Shown here: piece by piece, positions 8,343-16,737 of the stretch
Layout: each line of letters starts with the position of its first letter
How positions within the stretch are numbered: the first letter of the stretch is position 1
Source: JBGPHT01 sp041484525
Lineage (GTDB): Bacteria > Acidobacteriota > Terriglobia > Bryobacterales > Bryobacteraceae
Length of the DNA stretch: 30,090 nt
Direction: 5' to 3'
Assembly (NCBI GenBank): GCA_041484525.1
Contig: JBGPHT010000094.1
Coordinates: 1-30,090, forward strand
The notes under the pieces: generated by a model
What the model was told of the DNA's origin: nothing
Seen by the model: the letters and a program-made list of their open reading frames with translations, nothing else
Database searches by the model: none
Translations under genes and position numbers: made by a program

Positions 8343-8538
8343 GCAGGGGCGTAGGTCAGGTCCGCGAGTAGCTGTGGGCCGATACACGGCGTTACCGGAC
8401 TTCATCCACCCGGCTTCTCCCTCCGCGGTCATTTTCCCCAAACGCCACTTCACGTCCACTCCAAGTCCGGCGACTAGTTTGCAGGTCGCGACGGCGAGTT
8501 GTCCCAACGTTCCTAGCGGCTGGAGCGTCTATAGCCTT
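8343..8538. other. Intergenic segment, open on both strands, unexplained
   Basis: About 195 bases separate the frameshifted gene from the TIGR03435 gene. The plus strand is open in frame with the downstream gene, and the minus strand is also open (8226-8507), with protein-like sequence such as EAGWMKSGNAVYR. Neither has a convincing start, ribosome site or family. It may be a dispersed repeat or gene relic. I annotate no gene. Confidence 0.3.
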
Positions 8539-9246
8539 GTGAGGCTATCGTTGCTTTTTGCGCTGGCTGGCCTTGGATGGGCAGCCGAGCAATCTCGCGA
8601 ATACCAGGTGGTGCTTGTCACACCCCACGCCGAGACAGACGGCTTGCCGGGAATCGTCCGCATTCCGCCGGGTCCGCTGATCCTGCGAGGTGTCACCCTA
8701 AAAGAACTGATTTCGCGCGCATACGGTCAGACCAGCCTTCCCGTGATTGGAGGCCCCGGGTGGATGAACACGGATCGGTGGAATTTCCGACTGGACATTG
8801 AGCCTCCGATCATGGACAACAAGCAGTATGAACAACTGATGCTCAAAGCGCTCGAAGATCGGTTCGCGCTCAAGCTGCACCAGGAGAAGAAAGTCGTTCC
8901 TGTTTACGCCGTGAGGGCAACCAGCACGGGTTCCACGTTGGTTTCGGATCCCTACCTAGTCGCGGCTGATCCTGGCAAGAGATTTGAAAACGGCTCGATC
9001 CGTCTGCGGAACATTTCGCTTGAGACCTTCGCCAACCTGCTGTCACAGTTCCTTGATTGGCCCGTTGTGGACAGAACTGATATTCCCGGTTTGTTTCGAG
9101 TTGCGCTGGATTGGTCGCCGGGATCTCGCGATAGCGGTGACATTTTCCAAGCAGTCCAGAAACAACTCGGGCTTGTCCTTGTTCCGGGCGATGATTTGGT
9201 CCAAGTCGCCATAATCGACCGGGTCCAGAAGCCTCGCGTCGACTAA
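8539..9246 (+). CDS. TIGR03435-type 'soli-protein', secreted
   Basis: I place the start at GTG 8539-8541, because it begins a clean signal peptide (RLSLLFALAGLGWAAEQ) and has GGAG 13 bases upstream. The frame is open further upstream, but that part is not protein-like for the family. The 235-residue protein follows the TIGR03435 pattern of Acidobacteriota. It has a strand-rich opening EYQVVLVTPH, then the LKELISRAYG segment and VIGGPGWMNTDRW, where the family has G-P-x-W and a Y/W-D-I strand. LEDRFALKLHQEKKVVPVYAV follows as the hallmark L-x-x-R-F-x-L-x-x-H...VYAL block. The C-terminus repeats an STN/secretin-like fold (ISLETFANLLSQFL, VDRTDIPGLF). The molecular function of the family is unknown; an envelope location is likely. 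Confidence 0.85.
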   Translation: MRLSLLFALAGLGWAAEQSREYQVVLVTPHAETDGLPGIVRIPPGPLILRGVTLKELISRAYGQTSLPVIGGPGWMNTDRWNFRLDIEPPIMDNKQYEQLMLKALEDRFALKLHQEKKVVPVYAVRATSTGSTLVSDPYLVAADPGKRFENGSIRLRNISLETFANLLSQFLDWPVVDRTDIPGLFRVALDWSPGSRDSGDIFQAVQKQLGLVLVPGDDLVQVAIIDRVQKPRVD

Positions 9247-9468
9247 GTTTGGGACCTTTCCCCGCAGTTTCGCCGCAGCCGTCCGGGAACGCATGGCCCG
9301 AGCGGTCAGTTCGCTGGCCGTAAAACGGGGTTACCGGAAAGTGGCCAGCGTAGAGGCTAGAAGTCGTTTCGGGAAACTGCTCCAGTCGCAACCGGCGAGC
9401 CCCACAACCTAAGCCGAATCGGCACGATGCTTTGGCTGCGACTTCACCGGCCCGCTATGTTCGATCGA
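9247..9468. other. Intergenic region, no gene recognised
   Basis: This is the convergent region between the TIGR03435 gene and the radical SAM gene. It contains one short ATG frame (9292-9411, 39 residues) with no ribosome site or family. I saw no obvious hairpin followed by a T run. Confidence 0.4.
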
Positions 9469-10440
9469 CTATTCGCACTCGAATAACTCGCCCTGCTCCG
9501 GCCCATCCCAAAGCTCCGGCCGGTACTCGATGACGCCGGAGGCCAGGCCGTGGCGCTCGCGGATGCGCCGCACGCGCTCGGCCAGCCTGTCCTTGTACTC
9601 CTTGCTAAGGAAGGCGCTCTTCGCGAACGTCTCGCGATAGCGCGGGGCCAGCTCCGGAAACTCACGATCGAGGAACGGCAGGAAGACCTGCTGCGCGCAC
9701 GGCTGCAGGAAGAGCGGGCCGCCGCCGAACGACATGGCGCCCGCGTCCTTCGCCGCTCTCGCCAGCGCATCCAGTTGCGGCGCGCTGTCCGTCAGCCCCG
9801 GCATCACTGGGTTCGGCCACACGCCGGTCACAATCCCCGCCGCGCTCAGCTTGCGGACGGCGTCCAGGCGCAGCCGCGGACAGGGCGCCCGGGGTTCGAG
9901 CAGGCGCGCCAGCTTTTCGTCGAGCGTGGTAATGGTCATGTGCACGCCGAGCACGTTGCGCCGGCCGATCTCGCGCAGCAGATCGAGGTCTCGCACCACC
10001 AGGTCCGACTTGGTGGTGATTCCAAGGTGAAGCCCCTGCTGTCGCGCGAAGACCTCCAGCATCGCCCGTGTGCGCTCGTACCGCCGTTCGGCAGGCTGGT
10101 ACGGATCGGTGGCCGTGCCGATGGCGATGGCGTCGTTCGGGCCCACCTTCCGCAGTTCGTAGCGCAGCAACTGCGCCCCGGCGGATTTCGCGTAAATCTT
10201 GTCCTCGAACTCCTCCGGCGCCAGCTCCATGAATTCGTGAGTGTATCGCGCATAGCAATACTTGCACCCGAACTCGCAGCCGCGGTACGGGTTGATGGTC
10301 CACTGGAACGGCATGTTGGGCTTGGTGCGGTTCAGGATGCTCCGCCCCGGAATCTCGAAATACTGAACGGCCCGCTTCGCCTCCAGCAACTCGCTCCTGG
10401 AGGCCAGTTTTGCGATCCCCACGAGTGCCATTAACACCAT
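9469..10440 (-). CDS. Radical SAM protein, SplB-like (PA0069 family)
   Basis: This is a radical SAM protein with the CxxxCxxC cluster in RGCEFGCKYCYARY; the cysteines are residues 64, 68 and 71 when counted from the upstream ATG at 10467. They bind a 4Fe-4S cluster. The segment NPYRGCEFGCKYCYA together with AIGTATDPYQPAERRY and LGITTKSDLVVRDLDLL is typical of the SplB-related 'PA0069 family', distantly related to spore photoproduct lyase. The end has WDGPEQGELFE. I prefer ATG 10438-10440 because AAAAGG lies five bases upstream; ATG 10467 has no ribosome site. The substrate is unknown. The gene is divergent from ADOP 1, with the paired palindromes between them, so its expression may also respond to that site. 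Confidence 0.9.
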   Translation of the reverse strand: MVLMALVGIAKLASRSELLEAKRAVQYFEIPGRSILNRTKPNMPFQWTINPYRGCEFGCKYCYARYTHEFMELAPEEFEDKIYAKSAGAQLLRYELRKVGPNDAIAIGTATDPYQPAERRYERTRAMLEVFARQQGLHLGITTKSDLVVRDLDLLREIGRRNVLGVHMTITTLDEKLARLLEPRAPCPRLRLDAVRKLSAAGIVTGVWPNPVMPGLTDSAPQLDALARAAKDAGAMSFGGGPLFLQPCAQQVFLPFLDREFPELAPRYRETFAKSAFLSKEYKDRLAERVRRIRERHGLASGVIEYRPELWDGPEQGELFECE

Positions 10441-10507
10441 TTTCGCCTTTTCTTCGCCATTTGGCAAGATCCGCCCAGGCTCCGCCGGCCGGGCTAACTA
10501 CGGCGAA

Positions 10508-10522
10508 GGTAGATCGTCTACC
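10508..10522. promoter_or_regulatory. Palindromic operator 1 (GGTAGA-N3-TCTACC)
   Basis: A perfect 6-bp inverted repeat with a 3-base spacer in the divergent region between the radical SAM gene and ADOP 1. It shares its arms with the second palindrome; the two centres are 25 bases apart. This is probably the first of two sites for a dimeric repressor. Confidence 0.65.
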
Positions 10523-10530
10523 ATGCTTAG

Positions 10531-10549
10531 TTGGTAGAATGTCTACCAA
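10531..10549. promoter_or_regulatory. Palindromic operator 2 (TTGGTAGA-N3-TCTACCAA)
   Basis: A perfect 8-bp inverted repeat with a 3-base spacer, ending 26 bases before the ADOP 1 start. It contains TAGAAT (10535-10540), a plausible -10 box, so binding would block ADOP 1 transcription. ADOP genes are often linked to PadR- or BlaI-like repressors in this lineage, but no regulator gene lies in the window. Confidence 0.7.
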
Positions 10550-10575
10550 CGAAATCCTGTACCCGGAGAGTGGTG

Positions 10576-13251
10576 ATGAGCTGGTGGCGCCTGAAATCGA
10601 AAGAGCGGAATCTGGATCGCGAGTTGCGGTCCCACCTGGATCTGGAAGCCAGGGAACAAGAGGAGGCCGGTCTGCCGCCCGATCGGGCGCGCCACGCCGC
10701 CCAGCGCGCCTTCGGCAACACGACCCTAATAAAGGAAGAGACTCGCGACGCCTGGGGCTGGACGTCCCTCGATCGCTTCCGGCAGGACCTGCGCTACTCC
10801 GCGCGGACGCTCCGCCGGACTCCCGGATTTACGGCGGCTGCCGTTCTCTCGCTGGCGCTAGGGATCGGCGCCAACACCGCCATCTTCAGTTTGCTGAACG
10901 CCGTGGTGTTTCGTCTCCTGCCGGTGAACCAGCCGCAAGAACTCGTACAGCTCACCTACACGGTCCCTACCAGCGGCCCTGGCAACTGGAACAGTTGGTT
11001 CGGCTATCCGCATTTCGAAGGCTTTCGCGCGCAGTCGAAAACGCTCTCCGGCATCTTCGGCGGCACCGGAATGGGACGCGTCAATCTGACCTTCCATGGC
11101 GCCTCGGAGCTCGCGCAGGGCGATGCCTACACCGGCAATTTCTTTGCGGTGCTCGGAATCACGCCGCAGTATGGCCGCCTCTTCTCCGAAGACGACGACC
11201 GGCCGGACGCCGCGGTGGCGATCCTGAGCGATCGCTACTGGCGAAACCGGTTCGGCTCCGACCCCGCGATCGTCGGCGCCGCTGTCACCATCAACCAGAT
11301 TCCCTTCACGGTGATTGGCATCACGCCGCGCGAGTTTTCGGGCATTACCTTGGGAAGCGCGCCGGATGTCTGGGTGCCGATCCATGCTCTCGATCGCTTC
11401 AAGCCGGACAGGAAACGGTGGACGGAGGCATTCGCAAGCTGGATGCTGATCGCGGGCCGGCTGCGGCCGGGAGTTTCGCAAACCGGGGCGCAAGCCGAGC
11501 TGGACGTGATTCACCGCCAGTTGCTGGCGGAGCAACTTCCCGCTTCCGAACTGCGCGGCAGCGAATCGATGCAGCGCTTCGCCCGCGAAAGCCGTCTCCT
11601 GCTCCTGCCGGCCGAAAACGGCATGCATAGCGGCCTCCGCAACAACTACGAGTTGCCCTTGAAGCTGCTGATGGGGGTGGCCGCGATCGTTCTGCTGGTG
11701 GCCTGCGCCAACGTCGCAAACCTGCTGCTGGCGCGCGCTTCCAATCGCCGCCGCGAGATCGCCCTGCGACTGGCGCTCGGCGCGGGACGGGGCCGCGTAG
11801 TGCGGCAGCTTCTCACCGAGAGCATCCTGCTGGCCGCGGCCGGCGGCGCCTTGGCGGTGGCGATGGCATGGTGGGGGAGCACCGCGCTGGTGCGCATGAT
11901 CTCGACCGGCGATACGCCCCTGCCGCTCGACGTGCATCCGGATTGGCGGATCTTCGGATTCACCGCCGCCATATCGCTGGTCACTGGAATTCTCTTCGGC
12001 CTGGCGCCGGCGCTGCGCGGCACGCGCGTGGATCCCGGACCGGCCCTGAAGGGAGGCGCCCGCGGCACCGGCCGATCCTCGAACGCGCTCGATCGTGTAC
12101 TGGTGGTGGCGCAGGTTGCGCTTTCGGTGGTGCTGATCGCCGGCGCCGGGCTATTCGTGCGAACGCTGCAGAAGCTCTGGAACGTGAATGTGGGATACGA
12201 CCGGGAGAACGTGCTGATGTTCTCGGTGGACGCCAAGCTCGCAGGTTATTCGACCGACCGCGCCGGCGCCATCTATCGCGAAATCCTCGAGAGGCTGCGA
12301 ACACTTCCCGACGTGCGGCTCGCGAGCGCGTCCATCGTGCGGCCGGTGGACGACCAGTTCGACCTGATCGACCGGATCAACGAAGTGGACGGCAACCACC
12401 TTCCCGACCGCAACACCATCCGCGTCGTTTGGAACGCCATCAGTTCGGGATACTTCTCCACCGTCTCTACGCCGATCCTGCTGGGCCGGGATTTCGACGC
12501 GCGCGACAACGAGACCGCTCCCAAGGTGACGATCGTCAACCAATCGCTCGCGGCCCGCCTCTTTCCCGGCCAGGATCCGATCGGTCATCGGATTGCTTTG
12601 GCCACTATCGTCGGCGTGGTGAAAGATTCGAGCTACAAGGGCGCGCGCGATCAGCCGAGGCCGACGCTATATCATCCGCTTTTCCAGCACGGCAAGGATC
12701 AGGAGTACCGGTGGGGATTCGTTTCCTTCGAGCTGCGGTACCGCACCGGCGCCAATCTGCTCGACCAGGTGCGTCGGGAAGTGGCTTCCGTAGACCGTAA
12801 TCTGCCGATTTTCCGGGCCAAGACGCTGCTCGCGCAAGCCGCACAGTCGCTGCTACGGGAGCGGCTGCTCGCCATGCTGTCCAGTTTCTTCGGAGCTCTG
12901 GCGCTGCTGCTCGCCTGCCTCGGTCTTTACGGCCTGATGGCGTACGCAGTGGCGCGCCGCGCGGGCGAGATCGGCATCCGGATGGCGCTGGGTGCACGCC
13001 GCGCCCACATCATGTGGATGGTGCTGCGCGAGGTGTTTGGACTTACCCTGGCAGGCATCGCCGCTGGAATCCCGTTGGCCATCTGGGCTGCACGATACGC
13101 GCAATCGCTCCTGTTCGGCGTCGACACAGCGGACCCGTGGACGATTGCGGCCACTGTTCTCGCGTTGCTTGGAGTGGCCGCGCTGGCCGGCTACATCCCG
13201 GCCCGCCGCGCCCTCCACGTGGACCCGATGGCGGCCTTGAAGTACGAGTAA
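10576..13251 (+). CDS. ADOP-family ABC transporter permease 1 (MacB/FtsX-like)
   Basis: This is an 891-residue permease of the acidobacterial duplicated orphan permease (ADOP) type. It starts with the ADOP helical leader (WWRLKSKERNLDRELRSHL ... AAQRAFGNTTLIKEE). The first membrane helix follows at about 84-110 with LALGIGANTAIFSLLNAV, the usual MacB-type motif, and then a large external MacB periplasmic core domain. A first FtsX block has ACANVANLLLARASNRRREIALRLALGAGRGR. A second external domain and a C-terminal FtsX block (RRAGEIGIRMALGARRAHI) end near RRALHVDPMAALKYE. I chose ATG 10576 because GGAGAG lies five bases upstream and it matches the usual family start; the frame is open further upstream. 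No ABC ATPase gene is in the window, hence 'orphan'. The substrate is unknown. It ends one base from the convergent isomerase gene. Confidence 0.95.
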   Translation: MSWWRLKSKERNLDRELRSHLDLEAREQEEAGLPPDRARHAAQRAFGNTTLIKEETRDAWGWTSLDRFRQDLRYSARTLRRTPGFTAAAVLSLALGIGANTAIFSLLNAVVFRLLPVNQPQELVQLTYTVPTSGPGNWNSWFGYPHFEGFRAQSKTLSGIFGGTGMGRVNLTFHGASELAQGDAYTGNFFAVLGITPQYGRLFSEDDDRPDAAVAILSDRYWRNRFGSDPAIVGAAVTINQIPFTVIGITPREFSGITLGSAPDVWVPIHALDRFKPDRKRWTEAFASWMLIAGRLRPGVSQTGAQAELDVIHRQLLAEQLPASELRGSESMQRFARESRLLLLPAENGMHSGLRNNYELPLKLLMGVAAIVLLVACANVANLLLARASNRRREIALRLALGAGRGRVVRQLLTESILLAAAGGALAVAMAWWGSTALVRMISTGDTPLPLDVHPDWRIFGFTAAISLVTGILFGLAPALRGTRVDPGPALKGGARGTGRSSNALDRVLVVAQVALSVVLIAGAGLFVRTLQKLWNVNVGYDRENVLMFSVDAKLAGYSTDRAGAIYREILERLRTLPDVRLASASIVRPVDDQFDLIDRINEVDGNHLPDRNTIRVVWNAISSGYFSTVSTPILLGRDFDARDNETAPKVTIVNQSLAARLFPGQDPIGHRIALATIVGVVKDSSYKGARDQPRPTLYHPLFQHGKDQEYRWGFVSFELRYRTGANLLDQVRREVASVDRNLPIFRAKTLLAQAAQSLLRERLLAMLSSFFGALALLLACLGLYGLMAYAVARRAGEIGIRMALGARRAHIMWMVLREVFGLTLAGIAAGIPLAIWAARYAQSLLFGVDTADPWTIAATVLALLGVAALAGYIPARRALHVDPMAALKYE

Positions 13252-13252
13252 G

Positions 13253-14167
13253 CTAGACCTGCTCGATCGTCTTGAGCAGCGCCTTCAGCGACGTCTCGCT
13301 CGAGTACATTTTGCCCTTCGGATCGCGCCAGTGGGTCTCGAGCGTGAACGTCCCCTGGTAGCCGTCCTTGTGCATCGCGCGGATCTGGCCGAGGTTGTCG
13401 AATTCGCCCTGGCCGACGGCGGTCCACACCACTTTGCCATCCGGGTTGTGCTTGTAGTCGCGCAGGTGGACGTGGAAAATGCGCGCCGGGTCCAGCTTGC
13501 GGTAGCCATCGGGGAAGGACTGCTCGCCGGATTCGCCCGCGTTATTCGGGTCCCAGGTGATGCCAACGTTCGATTCCTTCACGCGCTTCAACAACTCGCC
13601 GGCCTGGGCGCCGGTCGCCACATAACCGCCGCCGATATTCTCCACCGCCAACTGAAACCCTTTGGCGCGCCGTGCGGCTTCGCGCAGCAAATCGTAGATG
13701 CGGTCGTAGGTTTTGGCCGCGGCAGGCTCGCCTTTGGCGTTCAGCATAAAGGTGAAGACCCGAATCTTCTGGGTTCCGAACGCTTTCGCGCGCTCCATCG
13801 AAGCGTCCAGCAGTTTCCATTGCGCGTCGAGCTTCTGCTGCCATTCCGGCGACTCAGCCAGCAGCGGCACCTTGAAAAAGCCCGTGCCCTCGATGGAAAC
13901 ATGGATGCCGTATTCATCGAAGATGGCGCGCGCTTCCCGAACCTTTTCGATGGACTGCTCGGTGTTGTACTTGCCCCAGATGTTGCGCACCTCGGCCCAG
14001 CCCAGTCCGTATTGCTTCAGGAATTTGACGGCGGTGACCATATCGTCATCGATTTCGTCGGTGGTGATGCCGAGCCGGATTTCGGAGAGCGGCAGCGCGC
14101 GCAGGCGGCTGGCCAGCAGGGCCGCGGCGGAGGAGGCGAGAAGCTGTCGGCGAGTTACAGAATGCAT
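13253..14167 (-). CDS. Sugar phosphate isomerase/epimerase-like TIM barrel, Tat-exported
   Basis: This is a 304-residue protein of the xylose-isomerase-like TIM-barrel (AP_endonuc_2) family. The N-terminus MHSVTRRQLLASSAAALLAS is a Tat-type signal (TRRQLL), so the mature enzyme acts outside the cytoplasm. The typical divalent-metal ligands can be seen: E176 (LAVENIGG), D206 (GITWDPNN), H232 or H234 (IFHVHLRD) and E277 (TLETHW). The barrel strands fit the usual family length. The substrate is probably a sugar or polyol but cannot be read from the sequence. The gene lies between the two ADOP genes on the opposite strand. Its stop is one base from the ADOP 1 stop, and its start faces ADOP 2 across about 64 bases. 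A second, weaker relative is at 22404-23306. Confidence 0.88.
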   Translation of the reverse strand: MHSVTRRQLLASSAAALLASRLRALPLSEIRLGITTDEIDDDMVTAVKFLKQYGLGWAEVRNIWGKYNTEQSIEKVREARAIFDEYGIHVSIEGTGFFKVPLLAESPEWQQKLDAQWKLLDASMERAKAFGTQKIRVFTFMLNAKGEPAAAKTYDRIYDLLREAARRAKGFQLAVENIGGGYVATGAQAGELLKRVKESNVGITWDPNNAGESGEQSFPDGYRKLDPARIFHVHLRDYKHNPDGKVVWTAVGQGEFDNLGQIRAMHKDGYQGTFTLETHWRDPKGKMYSSETSLKALLKTIEQV

Positions 14168-14231
14168 GCTCCCGATTATATGCGAGCCAGGGCCTAACCA
14201 CCCTCCCCTGCGCCGCGTCTATGTGTGCGTC

Positions 14232-16625
14232 ATGGACCTCCGCTACAGTCTGCGCGCGCTCCGTAAATCGCCCGGCTTCGCGACCGTCGCGATCCTCACC
14301 CTGGCGCTTGGAATCGGCGCTAACACCGCCATCTTTTCGGTGGTCGATTCGGTGCTGCTGAAGCCGCTGCCGTACCCTCACAGCGAGCGGCTGGTGTTTA
14401 TCAAGGAGTCGCTGCCCAAAGCGCCGAGCCTGAACGTAGCGTGGCCGGACTTCCTGGACTGGCGCGCGCAAAACCAGGTCTTCACCGGCATGGCGGCGTT
14501 TCAGCCGAATCGGCTCCAGTTCAACGGACCGGCCGACTCGAAGCTCATCCCGGTGGGCTGGGTCACTCCGTCCTTCTTTCGCCTGCTGGGGGCAAAAATG
14601 CAGCTCGGGCGCGCGCTGGTCGAGGCCGATGAGGCGCCCGGCGACGAGACTCCCGCGGTGCTCAGCTACGGTTTCTGGCAGAAGGAACTGAGGGGCGATC
14701 CGGCCATCGCCGGCAAGGCCATCGCGATGGCCAATGGATCGGTCACGGTGGCCGGGGTGCTCGCGCCCGATTTCCGGTTCGAGCCGTGGGACTTCGACGT
14801 GTTGCTGCCCATCGGACCCCGCGCGGGCGAGTCGTCGTATACGAGCCGTGCGAACCATCCTGGTCTCGCCGTGATGGCCAGCCTGCGTCCCGGCGTTTCG
14901 CTCGAGCGGGCGCGCGCCGATATGAATACCATCATGGACCGCCTGGGGCGCGCGTATCCGGAGAGCAATCGGAACGAGTCGGCCGTGGTGAACCTGCTCT
15001 CCGACCAACTGGTGGGTCCGGTGCGCAGCTTGCTCCTGATGCTGTTCGGCGCCGTGGGATTCGTGCTGCTGATGGCCTGCGCCAATGTGGCCAACCTGGC
15101 GCTGGCGCGCGCCGCCGGAAGGCAGCGGGAGTTCGCGGTGCGCGCCGCGCTGGGTGCGGGCCGCGGCCGATTGATCCGCCAACTGCTCGGGGAGAGCTTG
15201 CTGCTCTCGGTGCTCGGCGGCGCCGCCGGAGTGCTGTTGGCGATGTGGAGCCTGCCTGCTCTAGTGCGTCTCTACCCCGCGAATCTGGCGGGGCTGCGGG
15301 CGGCCGGACTCGACCCGCGCGTCCTGCTCTTCACGCTGGCGGCGTGCCTGCTGGCGGCCGTCCTCTTCGGACTGGCGCCGATCCTGCAAGCCACCCGCAC
15401 CGATCTCAACTTGGCGCTGCGCGATGGTTCGCGATCGAGCGCCGGGAGGTCGGGAGGCAGGCTGCGGGCAGCGCTGTTCGTGGCGGAGGTGGCGATCGCC
15501 CTGGTGCTGGCGGTGGGCGCGGGCCTGCTGCTGCGCAGCATGGCGGCGGTGCTCGACGTCAACCCGGGCTTCCAGCCGGACCGGCTGCTGTCCGCCTCGC
15601 TGATCCGGAATATCCGCGCCGAACCGCAACAGCACTACGCGTTCTTTGCGGACGCGGTGGAGCGGATCGCGCGCCAGCCCGGCGTGGAATCGGCCGGCGC
15701 CGCCATGTGCGCGCCGCTCGGCGGAACCTGCTGGACTTCGCCCTATTGGGCCGACGGCCAGACGCCTCCCGCGGCGACCGAACGTCCCTGGACGGCGCTC
15801 AACATGATCACACCCGGGTTTTTTCAGACGATGAAAACCCCTCTGCTGGAAGGACGGTTCTTCTCCGAGCGGGATCGAGCGCAGGCGCCGCGCGTCGCGA
15901 TTCTCAACCAGACGTTCGCACGCCGCCTGTGGCCGGGAGAGCGCGCGGCGGGGAAGCGCATCCACGTGCAATATGCCGATGGTGAGTTGTTGGAGGTGGT
16001 GGGCGTAGTAGCGGATATCAAGCAGTTCGGACTCGAGGCTCCGAACATGCCCGAGGTCTACGTACCGGCGGCCCAGATGCCGGTTAGCTTCATGACGGTG
16101 ATGGCGCGGACGAGCGGCGATGCGGCAGCCGGAGCTCGCGCGGTGACGGCGGCCATCCACGATGCGGACCCGGGACAAGCCATCTCACGCGTGACACCCG
16201 TAACGGAGTCGATCGCGACTTCATTGGCGCGCCGCCGCTTCGGCACGTTTCTGCTTTCGCTGTTTGGAGGGCTGGCGCTGGCACTGGCTGCGGTAGGAGT
16301 CTTCGGCGTAATGGCCTGCACGGTGGCGCAGCGGACGCACGAGATCGGTATCCGGGTGGCACTGGGTGCGCGGCGCGCGCAGGTGCTGCGGATGGTCCTC
16401 GGACAGGCGCTGCGGTTGGCGGGCGCGGGAGTGGCACTGGGTCTCGGCGCCGCCTGGGCATTGGTGCGGTTCTTACAGACGATGTTGTTTGCGGTGAAAC
16501 CGTACGACCCGCTGACATTCGGCGGGATGGCGGTACTTCTGGCGGCGGTCGCACTGGGAGCGTGTGCGTTGCCGGCGCGCCGGGCAACGAAGGTGGACCC
16601 GATGGTGACGCTACGGGCGGAGTAA
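14232..16625 (+). CDS. ADOP-family ABC transporter permease 2 (MacB/FtsX-like)
   Basis: This is a 797-residue ADOP-like permease lacking the N-terminal helical leader of ADOP 1. It begins MDLRYSLRALRKSPGF and moves straight into TM1 (LALGIGANTAIFSVVDSVLL). A MacB-type external domain follows (VAWPDFLDWRAQN, VTPSFFRLLGAKM). The first FtsX block has ACANVANLALARAAGRQREFAVRAALGAGRGR, and the last has RTHEIGIRVALGARRAQVLRMVLG, ending RRATKVDPMVTLRAE. The reading frame is open far upstream as an antisense shadow of the isomerase; ATG 14232 is the family-like start. No partner ATPase is visible. It and ADOP 1 are clearly paralogous, particularly around TM1 and the FtsX motifs, so their arrangement probably reflects an older duplication rather than a recent tandem copy. 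Confidence 0.95.
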   Translation: MDLRYSLRALRKSPGFATVAILTLALGIGANTAIFSVVDSVLLKPLPYPHSERLVFIKESLPKAPSLNVAWPDFLDWRAQNQVFTGMAAFQPNRLQFNGPADSKLIPVGWVTPSFFRLLGAKMQLGRALVEADEAPGDETPAVLSYGFWQKELRGDPAIAGKAIAMANGSVTVAGVLAPDFRFEPWDFDVLLPIGPRAGESSYTSRANHPGLAVMASLRPGVSLERARADMNTIMDRLGRAYPESNRNESAVVNLLSDQLVGPVRSLLLMLFGAVGFVLLMACANVANLALARAAGRQREFAVRAALGAGRGRLIRQLLGESLLLSVLGGAAGVLLAMWSLPALVRLYPANLAGLRAAGLDPRVLLFTLAACLLAAVLFGLAPILQATRTDLNLALRDGSRSSAGRSGGRLRAALFVAEVAIALVLAVGAGLLLRSMAAVLDVNPGFQPDRLLSASLIRNIRAEPQQHYAFFADAVERIARQPGVESAGAAMCAPLGGTCWTSPYWADGQTPPAATERPWTALNMITPGFFQTMKTPLLEGRFFSERDRAQAPRVAILNQTFARRLWPGERAAGKRIHVQYADGELLEVVGVVADIKQFGLEAPNMPEVYVPAAQMPVSFMTVMARTSGDAAAGARAVTAAIHDADPGQAISRVTPVTESIATSLARRRFGTFLLSLFGGLALALAAVGVFGVMACTVAQRTHEIGIRVALGARRAQVLRMVLGQALRLAGAGVALGLGAAWALVRFLQTMLFAVKPYDPLTFGGMAVLLAAVALGACALPARRATKVDPMVTLRAE

Positions 16626-16670
16626 CCAGGTAGCCCTTTATAGCTATCGGCGCTTTGCGAGTACCATCAC

Positions 16671-16698
16671 TTGTCTATAGAAACGCCTCTGATATACT
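16671..16698 (+). promoter_or_regulatory. Sigma70-like promoter for the PLD-like gene
   Basis: TTGTCT at 16671-16676 and TATACT at 16693-16698 are separated by 16 bases, matching the -35 consensus at 4 of 6 positions and the -10 at 5 of 6. It lies 39 bases upstream of the TTG start and between two genes on the same strand, so the PLD-like gene has its own promoter. Confidence 0.6.
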
Positions 16699-16727
16699 GG
16701 CGCTCATCTAAGGTACCTTTGCGCATT

Positions 16728-16732
16728 GGAGG
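16728..16732 (+). promoter_or_regulatory. Shine-Dalgarno GGAGG deciding the TTG start
   Basis: GGAGG is five bases from TTG 16738-16740. The more upstream in-frame TTG at 16726 overlaps this site and has no ribosome-binding site of its own. Confidence 0.75.
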
Positions 16733-16737
16733 CTTAC

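Noticed and set aside
13713..14231. Long upstream extension of ADOP 2
   Set aside because: It is antisense to the exported isomerase gene and does not resemble an ADOP leader.
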